Source of the DNA: Hymenolepis diminuta
Lineage: Eukaryota > Platyhelminthes > Cestoda > Cyclophyllidea > Hymenolepididae
DNA length: 64,000 nt
Direction: 5' to 3'
Assembly (NCBI GenBank): GCA_900708905.1
Contig: CAADRB010000007.1
Coordinates: 3,580,550 to 3,644,549, forward strand
The notes under the pieces were generated by a model. The model saw only the letters and a program-made list of their open reading frames with translations. It was not told where the DNA came from and did no database searches. Position 1 is the stretch's first letter, and every line of letters begins with the position of its first letter. This document shows positions 35,964 to 46,915 of the stretch, in pieces. The translations under genes and the position numbers were made by a program.

Positions 35964-38410
35964 TACTTCCAAATAAATAGGAGGGCATTATAATAAGTCA
36001 TGTAATTCACATAAATTGTAAAATATAGAAGAGAGCATTTGCAATAATAAGATTAACAATTCAGCCAAATAGAATTTCAGTTAATTAAACTCAATAAAAA
36101 TAATAAGAAAGGAAGAAGTTCTTGAGTTGATTGAATAAAAATTTAACTCACTTTACTAATATATAAGTTCAAAATGGCAAAAATAGCAATTTACCCAAAG
36201 TGATCAACTTAAGTGACCTATTGTAATGTAGTTTCGCGCTGGCTTCTTTAGTCGACTATAATAAACTCTTAATTTCCCTAAAATTTCGATTTTAGAAGAT
36301 TTATCAGGGTGAAATCAAATATTTTAAATTTATAATTCATTTACCATTGTTTCATATTAATGTTTTGCATCTTTATTTTTAGTCTAAAATATGATTATTC
36401 CAAAAAAAGACAACAAAAATACTAATAACTAAACCTTCATTAATAAATGACTCACATCGCATAATTTTTATTTATCACTTTTTCGGGTATTTGAAGAAAA
36501 AAGTGTCTTTATGACTTCGGAGGTAAGTTACCAGGGTTTAATGAATATACAACTATATTAAACCATTTAATGCTTTGTGCTTTATACCTCTCTGCAGGTG
36601 AGACTAAGCGAAAATGTTCATAATGTCAACGTTTTAACTGTAAATCTATTCTGAACTCCTTTTCATTTCAAAGTCAATTAAATGTTATAAAGAAATACTG
36701 CTTTATAATTTCTGAAATAGTTCTCTGTACGATTTCCAGTAGTGAGACAGTTTCCGATGCCGATAGGAGTATTTGATTTTATTCTATCATTTTGTCCTAA
36801 CTGTGAATATGCTGGTGCAATGAATGGAACAGAGATCACAGAATGGATCATCATTTTCTTTAGTCGTAGCAAAACACGGCTATTTTTTATTTCACCCTTG
36901 TTAAGATTACTTAAATGGTCAGATGGCAGCAAACACCTTGAAATGAAATAAGAATTCCATTAAAAATAAAAATAAGCATATTTTTATTCATTCAAAGAAA
37001 ATTTTATAGCCTAACTTTCATAATTTACGTTTACCCTGTCTGTTTTAATTACAGAGAAAAATCAAACCCTTCACTTTAGCCTTAATGCCAGGGCGATCTT
37101 CGTAGGTCTGATAATATTCTTTTAACGGAACAATCGCAGCAAAAACCCAACATAAAGATGATATACGAAAATGATTAATATGACAATATATAAATTTACG
37201 TTTTACGTTGAGTTATGACTATGTCTCTAATCGGTGCAAGTTAGCCCTGGATATTTAATTAATTGCATAAGACAGTTAGTTTCTTCAACTTCCGTTATGA
37301 TACTCTCCTTTTTTTGCTTGTTATGCTTTTAAATTCTTCCAAAATTAAGCATAGAGAAAATCACTTTATTCGTTAATGCAAAGAAGGTGATAAGACATTG
37401 TCGTGAACATTTGTAGGTGAAAATTTTCTGCAGATTATTTTGTATGAAATCTAATTTAAAGGAGAAATATTAGTAACCACATAACCGATACAAACTTTTA
37501 TCATTCCAATAGACCATTAACTCTAGCGTTTCGCTTTTACAGCTGCCTAGATTCCAGTAAAGATGGTAGACGTAACTCACAAAAAAATTGTTGAATGCTG
37601 CTGTTCCCTGAATCTGTATTCGTTTTCATCTCCAAATCTGTTTCGTTTTTGGTAAAACTGTGATACGCTAAGACCACAAGTAAATGGAGTTATTCAATAT
37701 CTTTCATTGACTGTACTTGGAACGAAGCGTTTAGTAAATAATGGAAATAATGATTGAGTATATGAAAGGAAATGCTTAAACATTGCGGTTCCCTGATTAA
37801 AATATAGATGATTCTAACCAGGACATACTGAAGAATTTATATCTCAAAAATTTAAACTAAAATAGGCCAGACTGGATTAGCGTTGATACATCTTTCTGAA
37901 AAATTACATTTTGCTGAGTTTATAAAAATTCGAAGATAGGGTTTCTTCATTTATAGAGCATTGGTGCATTCAATTTTCAGAATCTTAAGTGGCTCTCAAC
38001 CAAGTATCATAGTAGCAAAAGCAAGGTATGACTAAATAAGTGTATAAGCAACAACTTAATTAGTCACTTTAGCAGTAATATAGTAATGAATTATCTTTTT
38101 TGAATTGGAAGTGTGATTCTTTCTATATTCCCAATATTTAATTAGAATCGGTTTAAATTAAACCTGGATGGGTTGACTTATTCAAATGAACGTCTAATCG
38201 TCTTATTCATTTTCAGTAATGCGATTTAAGATAATTCTCTCAAGTTTATAACTTATTGTGGTCGTTGTTCACTGTGTTTATTTAATGGCCAATGGTTTCT
38301 GTTACAACGTAACAAACCAGAGGTCCCGGTTGTAATCTCGCAGACCAAACCAGTTTAGAAAGCTCAGTAATATAGTGGCTTAATACAGGAGCCAATAACC
38401 CACACCAGGA
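35964..38410. other. intergenic, upstream of tropomodulin
   Basis: About 2.4 kb with no supported gene. The first few hundred bases upstream of 35963 should contain the tropomodulin promoter and 5' UTR, but no clear element can be assigned. The remainder is AT-rich single-copy-looking DNA. Confidence 0.4.
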
Positions 38411-38541
38411 CATAAAGTAAACATGCGTGCACTAACGAAACTCAATCCCCATCGGTATCGGCTTAAATAAATAGGCATAATTACCAAGTGTCTTCCACCA
38501 GTGGGGGGAATAAAGAAGGGAATTACTCTTTATTTATAGAG
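38411..38541 (-). repeat. gypsy relic, 3' LTR fragment
   Basis: About 131 bp matching 42071-42201 in the same orientation (shared: aacatg.gtgcact, ccatcggtat.ggctta, aggcataattac, aagtgtctt, tttatttataga) with roughly 80-85% identity. Read on the minus strand it has a TATA-like tctataaata near its start. Confidence 0.7.
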
Positions 38542-38579
38542 ATAGTATTGTAAAAGAGGGAAAAAGTAATTTTTTCTTC

Positions 38580-39560
38580 TAACACCCCTCCATGGAAGGC
38601 AATTCATCCATAGGTTTTCGAGGATCTGGAGACGAGAAGGTTTCAACTTGTTCGGACTGCGTGCGACGGAACCATAACCCGATCTTTAGCCTGAGATCTA
38701 GGTAGAAGAATATGAATAAGATTAAACATATCAAGTAATGAATACAAGGGAGGATAACGCCTATCAATATTCCTCCAGTCTTCGTCAGAGTTGATCAAAG
38801 TGGCAGACCCACGTGTTCTTAGCGACTTTAACATCGTAAATCATGCTTTCATATCGGTTTGTGACACTGATAGCTGTCCATTGGCGATTCTGTCGAAAAT
38901 CACGAACGTAAACTGATGTGTTAACAGCGAAACCGCTCTACTGATTCCCTTCCTCCTGTCCGGAGAGTTTTCTTCGGCAACATCGCTTCGTGCGCCGTTC
39001 TCACCTTTCGACCAATTAACACCTCAGCAGCGGATTTTTCTCCTAATTTAGGGTGAGAAGTCAACCTGTATCTAAGAAGGAAATTCTGCAGTACCTCTTG
39101 CATAGTTCCCTCTCCTTCCGCTTTTTGCAAGCCTCTCTTTGGCGTATCGACGAATATTTCTGGCTGTCCATTTGACTGAGAGTGGTAGAGAGGGGTTCTG
39201 ATGTGATTGATCGATCGTTGTTGCAGAACTCCTTAAGTCCGCTGACAAAAATTATGTTCCATTATCCGAAACCAAGATATTCGATAATCCATGTGTCGAA
39301 AATATTTGATTCAGTGCTCCGATTATTGACCTGCCAAATAATTCATATCACTTACCGGCCTTCGAAGTCAACGTGCAACCTGATCCAAGGGGTTTCCGTT
39401 TGTGGCCGTGGCACCGGATCTTGGAGAGTCGGGTTCTTTGCAGTTTCGGGCATTCGCTGCACTGGCGCACGAGATATTCAATATCCTTGTCCATGCCCGG
39501 CCAGTAAGCGTATCCTCCGAGTATATATTTTATCCTGTTTATTCCAGGATGGCTTGAGTG
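38580..39560 (-). pseudogene. gypsy integrase remnant
   Basis: On the minus strand, YAYWPGMDKDIEYLV followed by a CxxC pair (QCSECPKLQRT) is the HHCC zinc-binding region, at about 39430-39520. Further on is PLYHSQSNGQ-like wording and, at 38921-39130, KAEGEGTMQEVLQNFLLRYR...HPKLGEKSAAEVLIGRK, the end of the integrase catalytic core. Stops and frameshifts separate the pieces. Confidence 0.8.
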
Positions 39561-39801
39561 AAAGTGTCATGGGACTTTATTTCTGAGGGCAGAAGGTACG
39601 ATAACTTTATCCAAGAGGGTCAACTACCGTTATTGGATCTCGTCGACGGTAAAGCTCAATTAGATCGCCTTCTGGTGGGAATGAAGACCATTTGGATTGG
39701 ATAAATTTTACCCCTTGCTGTAGGATTGTACCTTTCTTCGTTTCCCTTCGTGCGGTCTCAGCGGATATCAGAGTGTTTCGAATCGACTCCGCCAGTATGT
39801 G

Positions 39802-40693
39802 CTATACATTTCTTTCGACCAACACGAATGCAACTACCATTTCTTTGTTTTTTGCTAGATGATTATTGATAAGGTGAGTCAGACCATCAGCTTGGCCGAA
39901 ATCCTCCGCTTTCCAATTCCTGGTATCGTAGTCATAACCCATTAACATGAGTACCCACTGTTGAAGACGATTTGCAGAATTCACTGCGACTCCTTTTCTT
40001 GAGCCAAATATTGACAACAACGGCTTGCGTCCCGTTAGGAGTGTAAATCGCCTGCCATACATACACTTAGGGAATTTTTACTGCATATATAAAGACTAGT
40101 GCTTCCTTTTCGATTTTTCTGTCATTCTTCTCAGCTGAAGATAGGGTATGGGAGATATGTACGATCTCTTTTCCAGAGTTATCTAGAAAAATGTGGGAGA
40201 TGACTGCCCCAATTCCGTAACCGCACGTGTCACCTGCGAGGAGCATAGGCAGATTTGGATCATAGTGAGTCAGCAGCAGCTCCGAATTTAGCTTCGACTT
40301 TAATTTTTTGAAAGCCCCTTCGCATGCAGGTGACCATTCCCACGGCGTATCCTCGTGCAGAAGTTGATTGAAGAGACCTCTATGCTTGTGTAAAGCAGGT
40401 AAGAAGGAATTATAATAAGTTATTAAACCAAGAAAAGAACGGATCAAACCCGCATTTGTTGGAGCAAACATCTTCGGAATAGCAGGAGTTTTATCAGGAA
40501 TAGGACGGCGACAAGCTGAATCAAAAATGAAGCCAAGATATTTAACGGAAGTTAGAAAGAATTGGAATTCATCAGTCCAAAGGTGGAAACCATATATTTC
40601 GATACGCGCAAGGAGTTTTTCGATGCGGCCTTGACGTTCCTCCTCTGGATCTCCAATTACGGTGATATCGTCCAAGTAAATTGCCGTGCCCAC
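39802..40693 (-). pseudogene. gypsy reverse transcriptase C-terminal half and RNase H remnant
   Basis: Opens at YLDDITVIG, the RT catalytic YxDD motif, followed by the RT thumb (VKYLGFIF) and connection. RNase H follows with a substituted DACGYGIGAV-type motif (reads GDTCGYGIGAV) and, after a stop at about 40065, FTLLTGRKPLLSIFGS and QADGLTHL. The first RNase H Asp neighbourhood is altered. Confidence 0.88.
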
Positions 40694-40811
40694 TAACCCG
40701 CCTCATAATGTACTGAAAAATCACTGATGCTGTCTTGATTCTGAAAGACAGTCACATATACTGGAAGAGCTCCCGATGAGTGTTAATCGTCTAAAGCTCA
40801 TGACTCTCTGG

Positions 40812-41570
40812 TTATACTTCTACTTGAAGATAAGCATCCGAAATGTCCACTTCCGTGAAGAACTTTCCACCATTCTGGACCGTAAAAAATGTGTCTGAGA
40901 TGGGCAGTGGATAGTGATTATCCTCCAAGGATGAGTTAAGTGCCGTAGAAAAATCTGCACAGATACGTGTCCACCTATTCATCTTTTGCACCACTACAAT
41001 TGGACCAGCCCATTTAAAATATGCAATAGGTTGCAATACGCCCATCTGTTTCGTACGTTCCAGGTCGTTGTCGTCAATCTTCATAGATGCAACGAGTAGT
41101 GGTCTTTTCGGTCGGAACACAAAATTTACCCCTGGTTTTGGAAATAATCCGGTGGTAGTTTGTTTGAAGTTTCCCAAGGTGTTCTCGAACATGACAACGA
41201 GTCGCTTCATCATCACTTTTATTCGCACTTGTGGACAGGTTACACTTTGGATTTTCGGCTCGAGGGCGTTGAACATGTCAATCCAGTCCAACCTGAGGAG
41301 GTTGATATCGTAATCAGCTACATGACATACAGTGGCGGCGGTTTTTCCTTTGGAGGCTGCCTCATATTTCATCGCTCCCGATAGTTGCACTGCATCACCG
41401 AAGGCGCTAAATACTTTAAAAGGAACCGTATCTAGCTTGGGGCTAACAAGAGTTTTCCACGCCTCATCTGAAACTATGGTGACCTCTGACCCAGTGCCAA
41501 TCTGCAGCTCAAGAAATATCCCATTAATGCATAGGGTTTCACAATGACGTCTATTTACATTAACCAGCAT
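40812..41570 (-). pseudogene. gypsy protease and reverse transcriptase N-terminal half remnant
   Basis: The start resembles a retroviral-type aspartic protease, but the catalytic triad reads GTGS instead of DTGS (LQIGTGSEVTIV), so the catalytic aspartate is lost. After a linker comes the RT palm and fingers with MKIDDNDLERTKQMGVL, WAGPIVVVQK, RICADF, and FFTEVDISDAYLQV, which holds the first catalytic Asp. A frameshift at about 40695-40811 breaks the join to the YLDD half. Confidence 0.88.
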
Positions 41571-41575
41571 CGTGA

Positions 41576-42066
41576 TTAGTGTACCATGTACTTGGCGATG
41601 TTGAGCTTGATAGGGGTCTCTCCTGTAGTCTGTATACGGTCATCGTTGATTACTCGGGCAGAATTTCTCCTCGTGTCCATACAAATTGCAATCCCGGCAT
41701 GACGTTTAAAGAAAGGACGATCTTTATAGAGGTGAAAACTGCCATACAATCGGCACCTCGGTTTATAATTAGCGTTATTGGGATAAGTCTGCTGTGTCTG
41801 AGGCTGCGGCATCTGGCTATTTTCAGTCGATCGGTCGATTTCAGGCTTCTTCTTTAGACATGATCGGGTTTCATTGTTTTCAATCATATTCGGGTCGGCG
41901 ATGAGGCTCCGAAAGTTATTACATTCATCCAGCAGATTGTGTAATATAACATCTGGGTTCTTATCTAAAACAGACAACAGTTACAGGCGAATTTCTACAT
42001 AACATGTAGGACGAAGACCCTGAATGAACACAAGGCGCTTGAGTTGATCCTCCTTCAGCGACACAA
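41576..42066 (-). pseudogene. gypsy gag, C-terminal remnant
   Basis: LSVLDKNPDVILHNLLDECNNF belongs to the capsid end, followed by a polar linker and a degraded zinc-knuckle region in which most Cys positions are replaced. A short upstream piece (QLKRLVFIQGLRP) is in the same frame but interrupted by a stop near 41978. The N-terminal half of gag is absent. Confidence 0.7.
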
Positions 42067-42070
42067 GGCA

Positions 42071-42201
42071 CATTATGGTAAACATGTGTGCACTGATAAA
42101 ACTGAATCTCCATCGGTATTGGCTTAAGCAAACAGGCATAATTACAAAGTGTCTTCTACCGTTGGGGGAATCAAGAAGGAAATAACATTTTATTTATAGA
42201 A
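42071..42201 (-). repeat. gypsy relic, 5' LTR fragment
   Basis: Direct partner of 38411-38541 (about 80-85% identical by eye). It directly abuts mid-gag sequence, so its downstream part and the primer-binding site have been lost. Confidence 0.7.
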
Positions 42202-42439
42202 AAGGCTCGACCTACGTAGACCTTCCTAAATATATGAAAAGCCATACCTTATGCTTATGATTCTACCCTACCTAAAATAAATTGCAAGTAATTATTCTGC
42301 ATTCATAATGAATTCTCGCGTACACTCTATTTTACGCTTTATAAGAATTACGTATCTTTTAGACGCCCTGATTAGCAAAAATATGCTAAAGCACTAACCA
42401 AAACCACTGATTTAATGGCTTGGACAGATGATACGGAAT

Positions 42440-42835
42440 TTAACTCCCGATTCGTTATCTATCAGCCAATAAAATCTCAGCTGGTAGCACGTGCGCATCT
42501 AAGGCCGTGTAAGATTACTGCTTGTCTATCTTACTATATTACGCCTTGCTAAATTTGCTCTAGTTAACGCGCACTCACTACCTGCCTGTCTGTTTCACTA
42601 GCACCCGCATTACGCTCGCTAGCCAGGGTTCGACCCATGGATCGTTAGGGGTGCGCGCGTTCTACCCATTTGGCGTAATTTGATAGGCGGACGGTTATAG
42701 GGTCCTGGTTAAAGTCTCTCTTACTGCGCAATTTAGGGTTAGGGTTCGTGCTTGCGTCTGCTAATCTAGTTTATACACAACTTCTGTTTCTTACCTTTGA
42801 TTTGCGGTTTAATATAGATTTCTGTATTTTTCATT
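42440..42835 (+). promoter_or_regulatory. CpG-rich promoter region of the zinc-finger gene
   Basis: Clearly richer in G, C and CpG than its surroundings: cacgtgcgcat (an E-box CACGTG), agttaacgcgcactc, ggggtgcgcgcgttc. A CCAAT box lies near 42467, and a short telomere-like tttagggttagggttcg near 42730. No TATA box is obvious close to the start codon. The promoter role is inferred from position and composition. Confidence 0.4.
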
Positions 42836-45027
42836 ATGCCCAGAGTAAAAGGAAAACCAAAGCAAAAGGATACTTCTCTTCCTACCGTTTTTGAAAATGG
42901 GGATCAAGAACCGTTCCAAGCTATAGAAAATGCAATCCAAGGAAATCAAACTACCGAGGACCAATCTACAGAAATTCAATCAAATGAGAATCAATCTCAA
43001 ATTATTACAGATCCCATCCAGGCCTTTGATATGATTTCAAAAGCAATGGAAACGGGAAATTTTACCATTCTGCCCATATTTGATTCAACCACAAATCAGA
43101 TTGTTCCACCGCTGGGTTTCGATAAGCCTGCACCCCCGGCTTTCTTTCTTCCTGAAAAGGTCCGTAACCAACCAGCAAGGGATAAGGATCGTGAAATGGT
43201 GAATTGTACAATTTGCGACAAAACAATGAAGAGAGGAAGTCTTCGAGAGCACATGGATCGACATAAGAACACCGGCAAGTTTTTCTGCGATCTTTGTGGA
43301 AAGAATTTCAGTCGTGCAAGTGCCCGAGAAAAGCACATCCGAACCCATACTGGAGAACGACCGTTCAAGTGTCACATCTGTCCAAAAGCATATCGTCAGA
43401 AAGTCCATTTGAATGAGCATTTGCGTTCCCACTCCGGTGAAAGGCCATTTGTTTGTCGACTTTGTGGTTTCTCTCTGGCCTCAAAGTCCCTTTTAAATCG
43501 TCACTTACGTACTCATGGAGTTCAAAAAGGTGCCAACGACGCTCCAGGAACTTGGTTACGTACTGACGCTCCAAAATCCCAGGTTTTAGCAGCTGCTGAA
43601 GCAGTAGGACGTTCGATCGATAGCGTTGCTGTTGACAATCCAGAAACTATTCATATAACTGCCTTGAATGCCGTTGCAACAGCTGCTGCAATTGGTCGAA
43701 AGCATCTTTGTCCTGAATGTCCTGCTGGATTCCCAACCATGCAGGCGCTTAGATCTCACCGTACTACGACCCATGGCATGGTTCCAGAACACACTTGTGA
43801 TAGTTGTGGCGAGACTTTCACTTCTAGAAAGACCTTGAAAGCGCACATGCGATCGTCTCATCCCCAGGTGAGGAATTATGGCTACTTATTTAATTTAAGT
43901 AAACTGTCTTGTTTTTATAGAATTTTAAATTCGAAGCATTGATCCTACAGATAAAATTGAGGTAGTAATATCAAATGCACAGCATTGCATGCTTTATAAA
44001 TCCTTGACAGGTGCGATAATTGGAGTTAATGGTACTTTATAATAGTTAAAATTATTCCTAATGTTTATCAGTTTTTAAATTGTCGTTAATTGGTTCTAAT
44101 TAAGCACAATTTCCTCACATTTAATAGACATAATTTTGTTCAGTCTATTAAAATATACGAATTGAATAATGTTTGGTCATTTTATACTATATTTAATCTA
44201 ACATATTCTAACAATTTTTTCACTCACTATTCTATGCTCTTATTGGTACAACATTTTCACTGACATCGGGGATGATTAGCTAGTTTTTAGGTTACATATA
44301 TTCATGTCCCTCCAATCAGTGAATATTTATCAAAGAAAATCCGTTGTGTATCTTTTGACGTGGCTATCGGCGCTTCAGAGACTCAGTGGACTGCAGACAT
44401 TTTTCAGCATTGCTAGGTTTATAATTATTCAGATTATGCGCAAAATTTTTGGTCTTTTGAATATATTTTAGCTACAGGTACTAATTGATGAGCAAATAAG
44501 TAGTTAAATTTGTTTTGCCATTTTAGATATGTCCTCTTTGTAACGAAGTAATGCCTCAGCGTCGAAGATGGGTTCTTGAGGTACATATCCGGGAAAACCA
44601 TCCAGGAGTATCAGCTGAGGCAGTACTTGGACCCTCTCCTTTATCGATTGGCGCCGCAGCAGCGTCTCATAAACGTGCTTTATGTAGAAAACAGAAAGAG
44701 GCGGAGAGATTGCTAAAACTTGCACCCCTAACTCCCCTTTTCATGGATACATTGACATCAGAACTTGATAAATCTGAATCAGAACAACCACAAACCGAAA
44801 ATGAATCTGAACAAGCTGCGCCAGATACAAATACTGCCTTAGTGTGTGATGAAGAAATGGAAGATGAATCAAGCCAAAGTTCCCTTATTTCGACCTTGAA
44901 GAAATTAGAGAAGAAAAGCGGACAATTGGCTGGAAAGGAAGTCACCCAACCGATCACTGCTAAGGCAAATTTGAGCGTAGCAAAGACCTCTGAACAACCA
45001 AATAATAATGTAGAAATGGAAAAATGA
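42836..45027 (+). CDS. C2H2 zinc-finger protein
   Basis: A probable DNA-binding nuclear regulator. Two exons, 42836-43867 and 44527-45027, join at CAG|gtgagg ... ttttag|ATA in frame to 510 residues. Fingers of the C-x2-C-x12-H-x3-5-H type lie near residues 123-144, 150-170, 178-198, 206-226, 291-312 and 320-341. Fingers 2-4 are linked by TGERPF/SGERPF, the Kruppel-type linker that signals tandem DNA contact. A seventh motif (CPLCNEVMPQRRRWVLEVH...H) opens exon 2 with 14 residues between Cys and His, so it is atypical. The N-terminus (about 34-56) is Gln/Asn/Glu-rich. Residues 227-290 form an Ala-rich spacer and the C-terminus is acidic. Reading through the exon 1 donor would give a shorter protein of 368 residues with its own stop at 43942. 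I cannot place it in a named subfamily, and its targets are unknown. Confidence 0.9.
43868..44526 (+). other. intron of the zinc-finger gene
   Basis: 659 nt, GT-AG. It holds nothing recognisable beyond the in-frame extension that ends at 43942. Confidence 0.85.
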
Positions 45028-45689
45028 TTTTGTCAGATGTTATATTTTCCTTGAAGTTTGATTTTTCTCCTTTGTTTAACATATTTCTACCAGGTATCCA
45101 ATATAAGAAGATTGCAACTCATTATAAGAGAAGTGCAGTGTTAGATTGTTTTGTTATCTTAGAAATAGGCGTACGTTTTGCCTTTCTAAATCTCTATTGA
45201 ATTGGACGGACGTAATGGAATGAAGGAAAAAGGGTTAGGAAAAAGAATTGAGAATTGGGAGGAGAGAGGAAAAAATGTTAATACTAAGCTAGTTATGATA
45301 AATGGGGCGCAATAGGGTACTATGAGGGATGTTTTCACGCTCATTATTCGTCAATGAGGAACCGATAAAAAAACAATTATTTGAAAATAAGGACGCAAAA
45401 AATTTGAGTCAACAAGTGTGAAAGACTAGCCATGTTGATCGGAAGTGCCGTTGAAATGGAAGCATTATCAATCTGAAGATCGCTCAGAAAGTGTACTGAT
45501 TACCACTGTCTCACAACTGGTAATCCCATTTTAAAGTTACTATATTCTTAATCGATACAAATTTCCTACTGATTAAGAACGATAGAATACATGACTTTTC
45601 TCGGACTCAGATTTCCATCAAAATCGCAGTAGATTTTACGCCACTGTAGTGGCATTTAAGTGCTAATATAAGTTGGTAATGCTTCCAAG
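45028..45689. other. 3' UTR of the zinc-finger gene and intergenic DNA
   Basis: AT-rich after the stop at 45025-45027. A GA-rich patch at 45190-45300 resembles 22850-22930 and 250-340, possibly an old dispersed repeat. No gene is supported. Confidence 0.35.
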
Positions 45690-45855
45690 CCCAATTTTGG
45701 AAAGCGTTAGAATAGAGACTCGGCTTCTTCTATCCTCTTTATTAGCCAGACAACTAGTGCGATTGGCCTTTCCGTTCACTGGGTGTCCATCGATATGCAT
45801 CGAATTGCAATCTCGTAAGGTAGCACGTTAACCACTGTACCACTGATGCAAATAT
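45690..45855 (-). repeat. tRNA-derived SINE copy
   Basis: The reverse complement opens gcatcagtggtacagtggttaacgtgctacc (A-box-like), then gcaattcgatgc (B-box-like), then catcgatggacacccagtgaacggaaaggccaatcgcactag and the tail. One of the two clearest full copies. Confidence 0.75.
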
Positions 45856-46669
45856 AATTTCATCTTAACCTGCAAAGGTGCGTTACTTTGCAGTGGCCTT
45901 CTCTGACCTCCGATGACTAATCATTTGGATTTATGTTTGGATTTTCCCCTCAAATCGAATAAATGTAATTAACTTATACTCGCTTCATCCCTTTTTACTT
46001 TAAGCGAAAATAGAAATACTGGATTGTTCATTTTCAATTATTTAGTAATTCATCAACCTAACATCTAGTTCCAGAGTTATTTATAAAAAGTCCTTTTTAA
46101 GTCTACTTCAAGTTACTTTTCATAAAAAGATATTAAAGCTTACTTAAGTGGCGAATATCATTCTTATAAGAAAGAATTTCAAAATCTTATATCGTGTAGA
46201 ATAACTGCCAGAATATAAAGTCAGATAGGAATGTCAAAATTAAATGACTGATTCGTGTCCTTTCAAGGGGTGAATAAGACTGATTCATTCACCTTACATT
46301 CAAATAAAGAAATACAATTGTGCTTATTTCTGTCGAATTAAAAAAATACATGAAACTTTTAAAATGCCATGTTATTAAGAAAAAGTTAATTTTTTTACAT
46401 ATGAACAGAAGAATTACTGTGATTCTCGTTAGAATCTTGAGCTTATAGGGAATAGTAACACAATCCGATTATTAGTATATCACCATATGGAAGCAGTCGT
46501 ATAGAAGTTTCTAAACTTTTGGCCATAAAATTAGTCTATGTGGTATCCATTAACATCTGAGAAAAAGTATATAACGTTGATATTTTCTGATTCTATTATT
46601 CGCCGTGGTCTAAAATTGTCATACTCTCTGCTTAATACTTTATGCAATTTTAAGTTAATGATCGATGCT

Positions 46670-46915
46670 AATGAGCTGTGCGCCGGTAGAGCAACGACTA
46701 ACACTTGCATCTGCAAAGTCTGAGGTTACGGGTTCGATGCCCATCAATGCACACCCATCGAGCAGAAGGATAAAAATCACTAACTAGGCCTAACTAATAA
46801 AATGTGTGGCAGAATTCCGGTTTCTCACTGAGGAGGCTCTATGACACTATCCCTTCCCCTAAGATGGCTATTGAAAAACGCTTTCCTATATGTGCTTGGG
46901 AGTTATATTGTGTAG
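46670..46915 (+). repeat. tRNA-derived SINE copy, best tRNA head
   Basis: The head tgtgcgccggtagagcaacg ... ttgcatctgcaaagtctgaggttacgggttcgatgcc has the A box, an anticodon-arm-like stretch and a B box in tRNA spacing. The family tail follows: ggcagaattccggtttctcactgaggaggctctatgacac, cctaagatggctattgaaaaacgctttcctatatgtgcttgggagttat. The parent tRNA cannot be named with certainty; a Cys tRNA is one option. Confidence 0.78.

Larger units (their letters stand above)
38411..42201 (-). mobile_element. degenerate Ty3/gypsy LTR retrotransposon
   Basis: Coding remnants occur in the order gag nucleocapsid, protease, reverse transcriptase, RNase H and integrase on the minus strand, between two direct repeats of about 131 bp (42071-42201 and 38411-38541). 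This is the Ty3/gypsy order. The reading frame is broken in several places. The 5' part of gag is missing: the right repeat abuts mid-gag sequence, so an internal deletion removed the leader and gag N-terminus. The element lies between tropomodulin and the zinc-finger gene. It is inactive by any reading. Confidence 0.88.

Noticed and set aside
41068..41857. Plus-strand ORFs of 71-92 codons, and the 134-codon one at 39182-39586
   Set aside because: Shadows of the gypsy pol and gag remnants on the minus strand.
42725..42745. Interstitial telomere (ttagggttaggg)
   Set aside because: Only about two units; too short to call a telomeric relic.
43085..43861. Minus-strand ORFs of 69-115 codons
   Set aside because: Shadows of the zinc-finger exon on the plus strand.
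44504..44957. Minus-strand ORFs of 73 and 96 codons
   Set aside because: Antisense to exon 2 of the zinc-finger gene, and Ser-rich only because the sense strand encodes an acidic tail.
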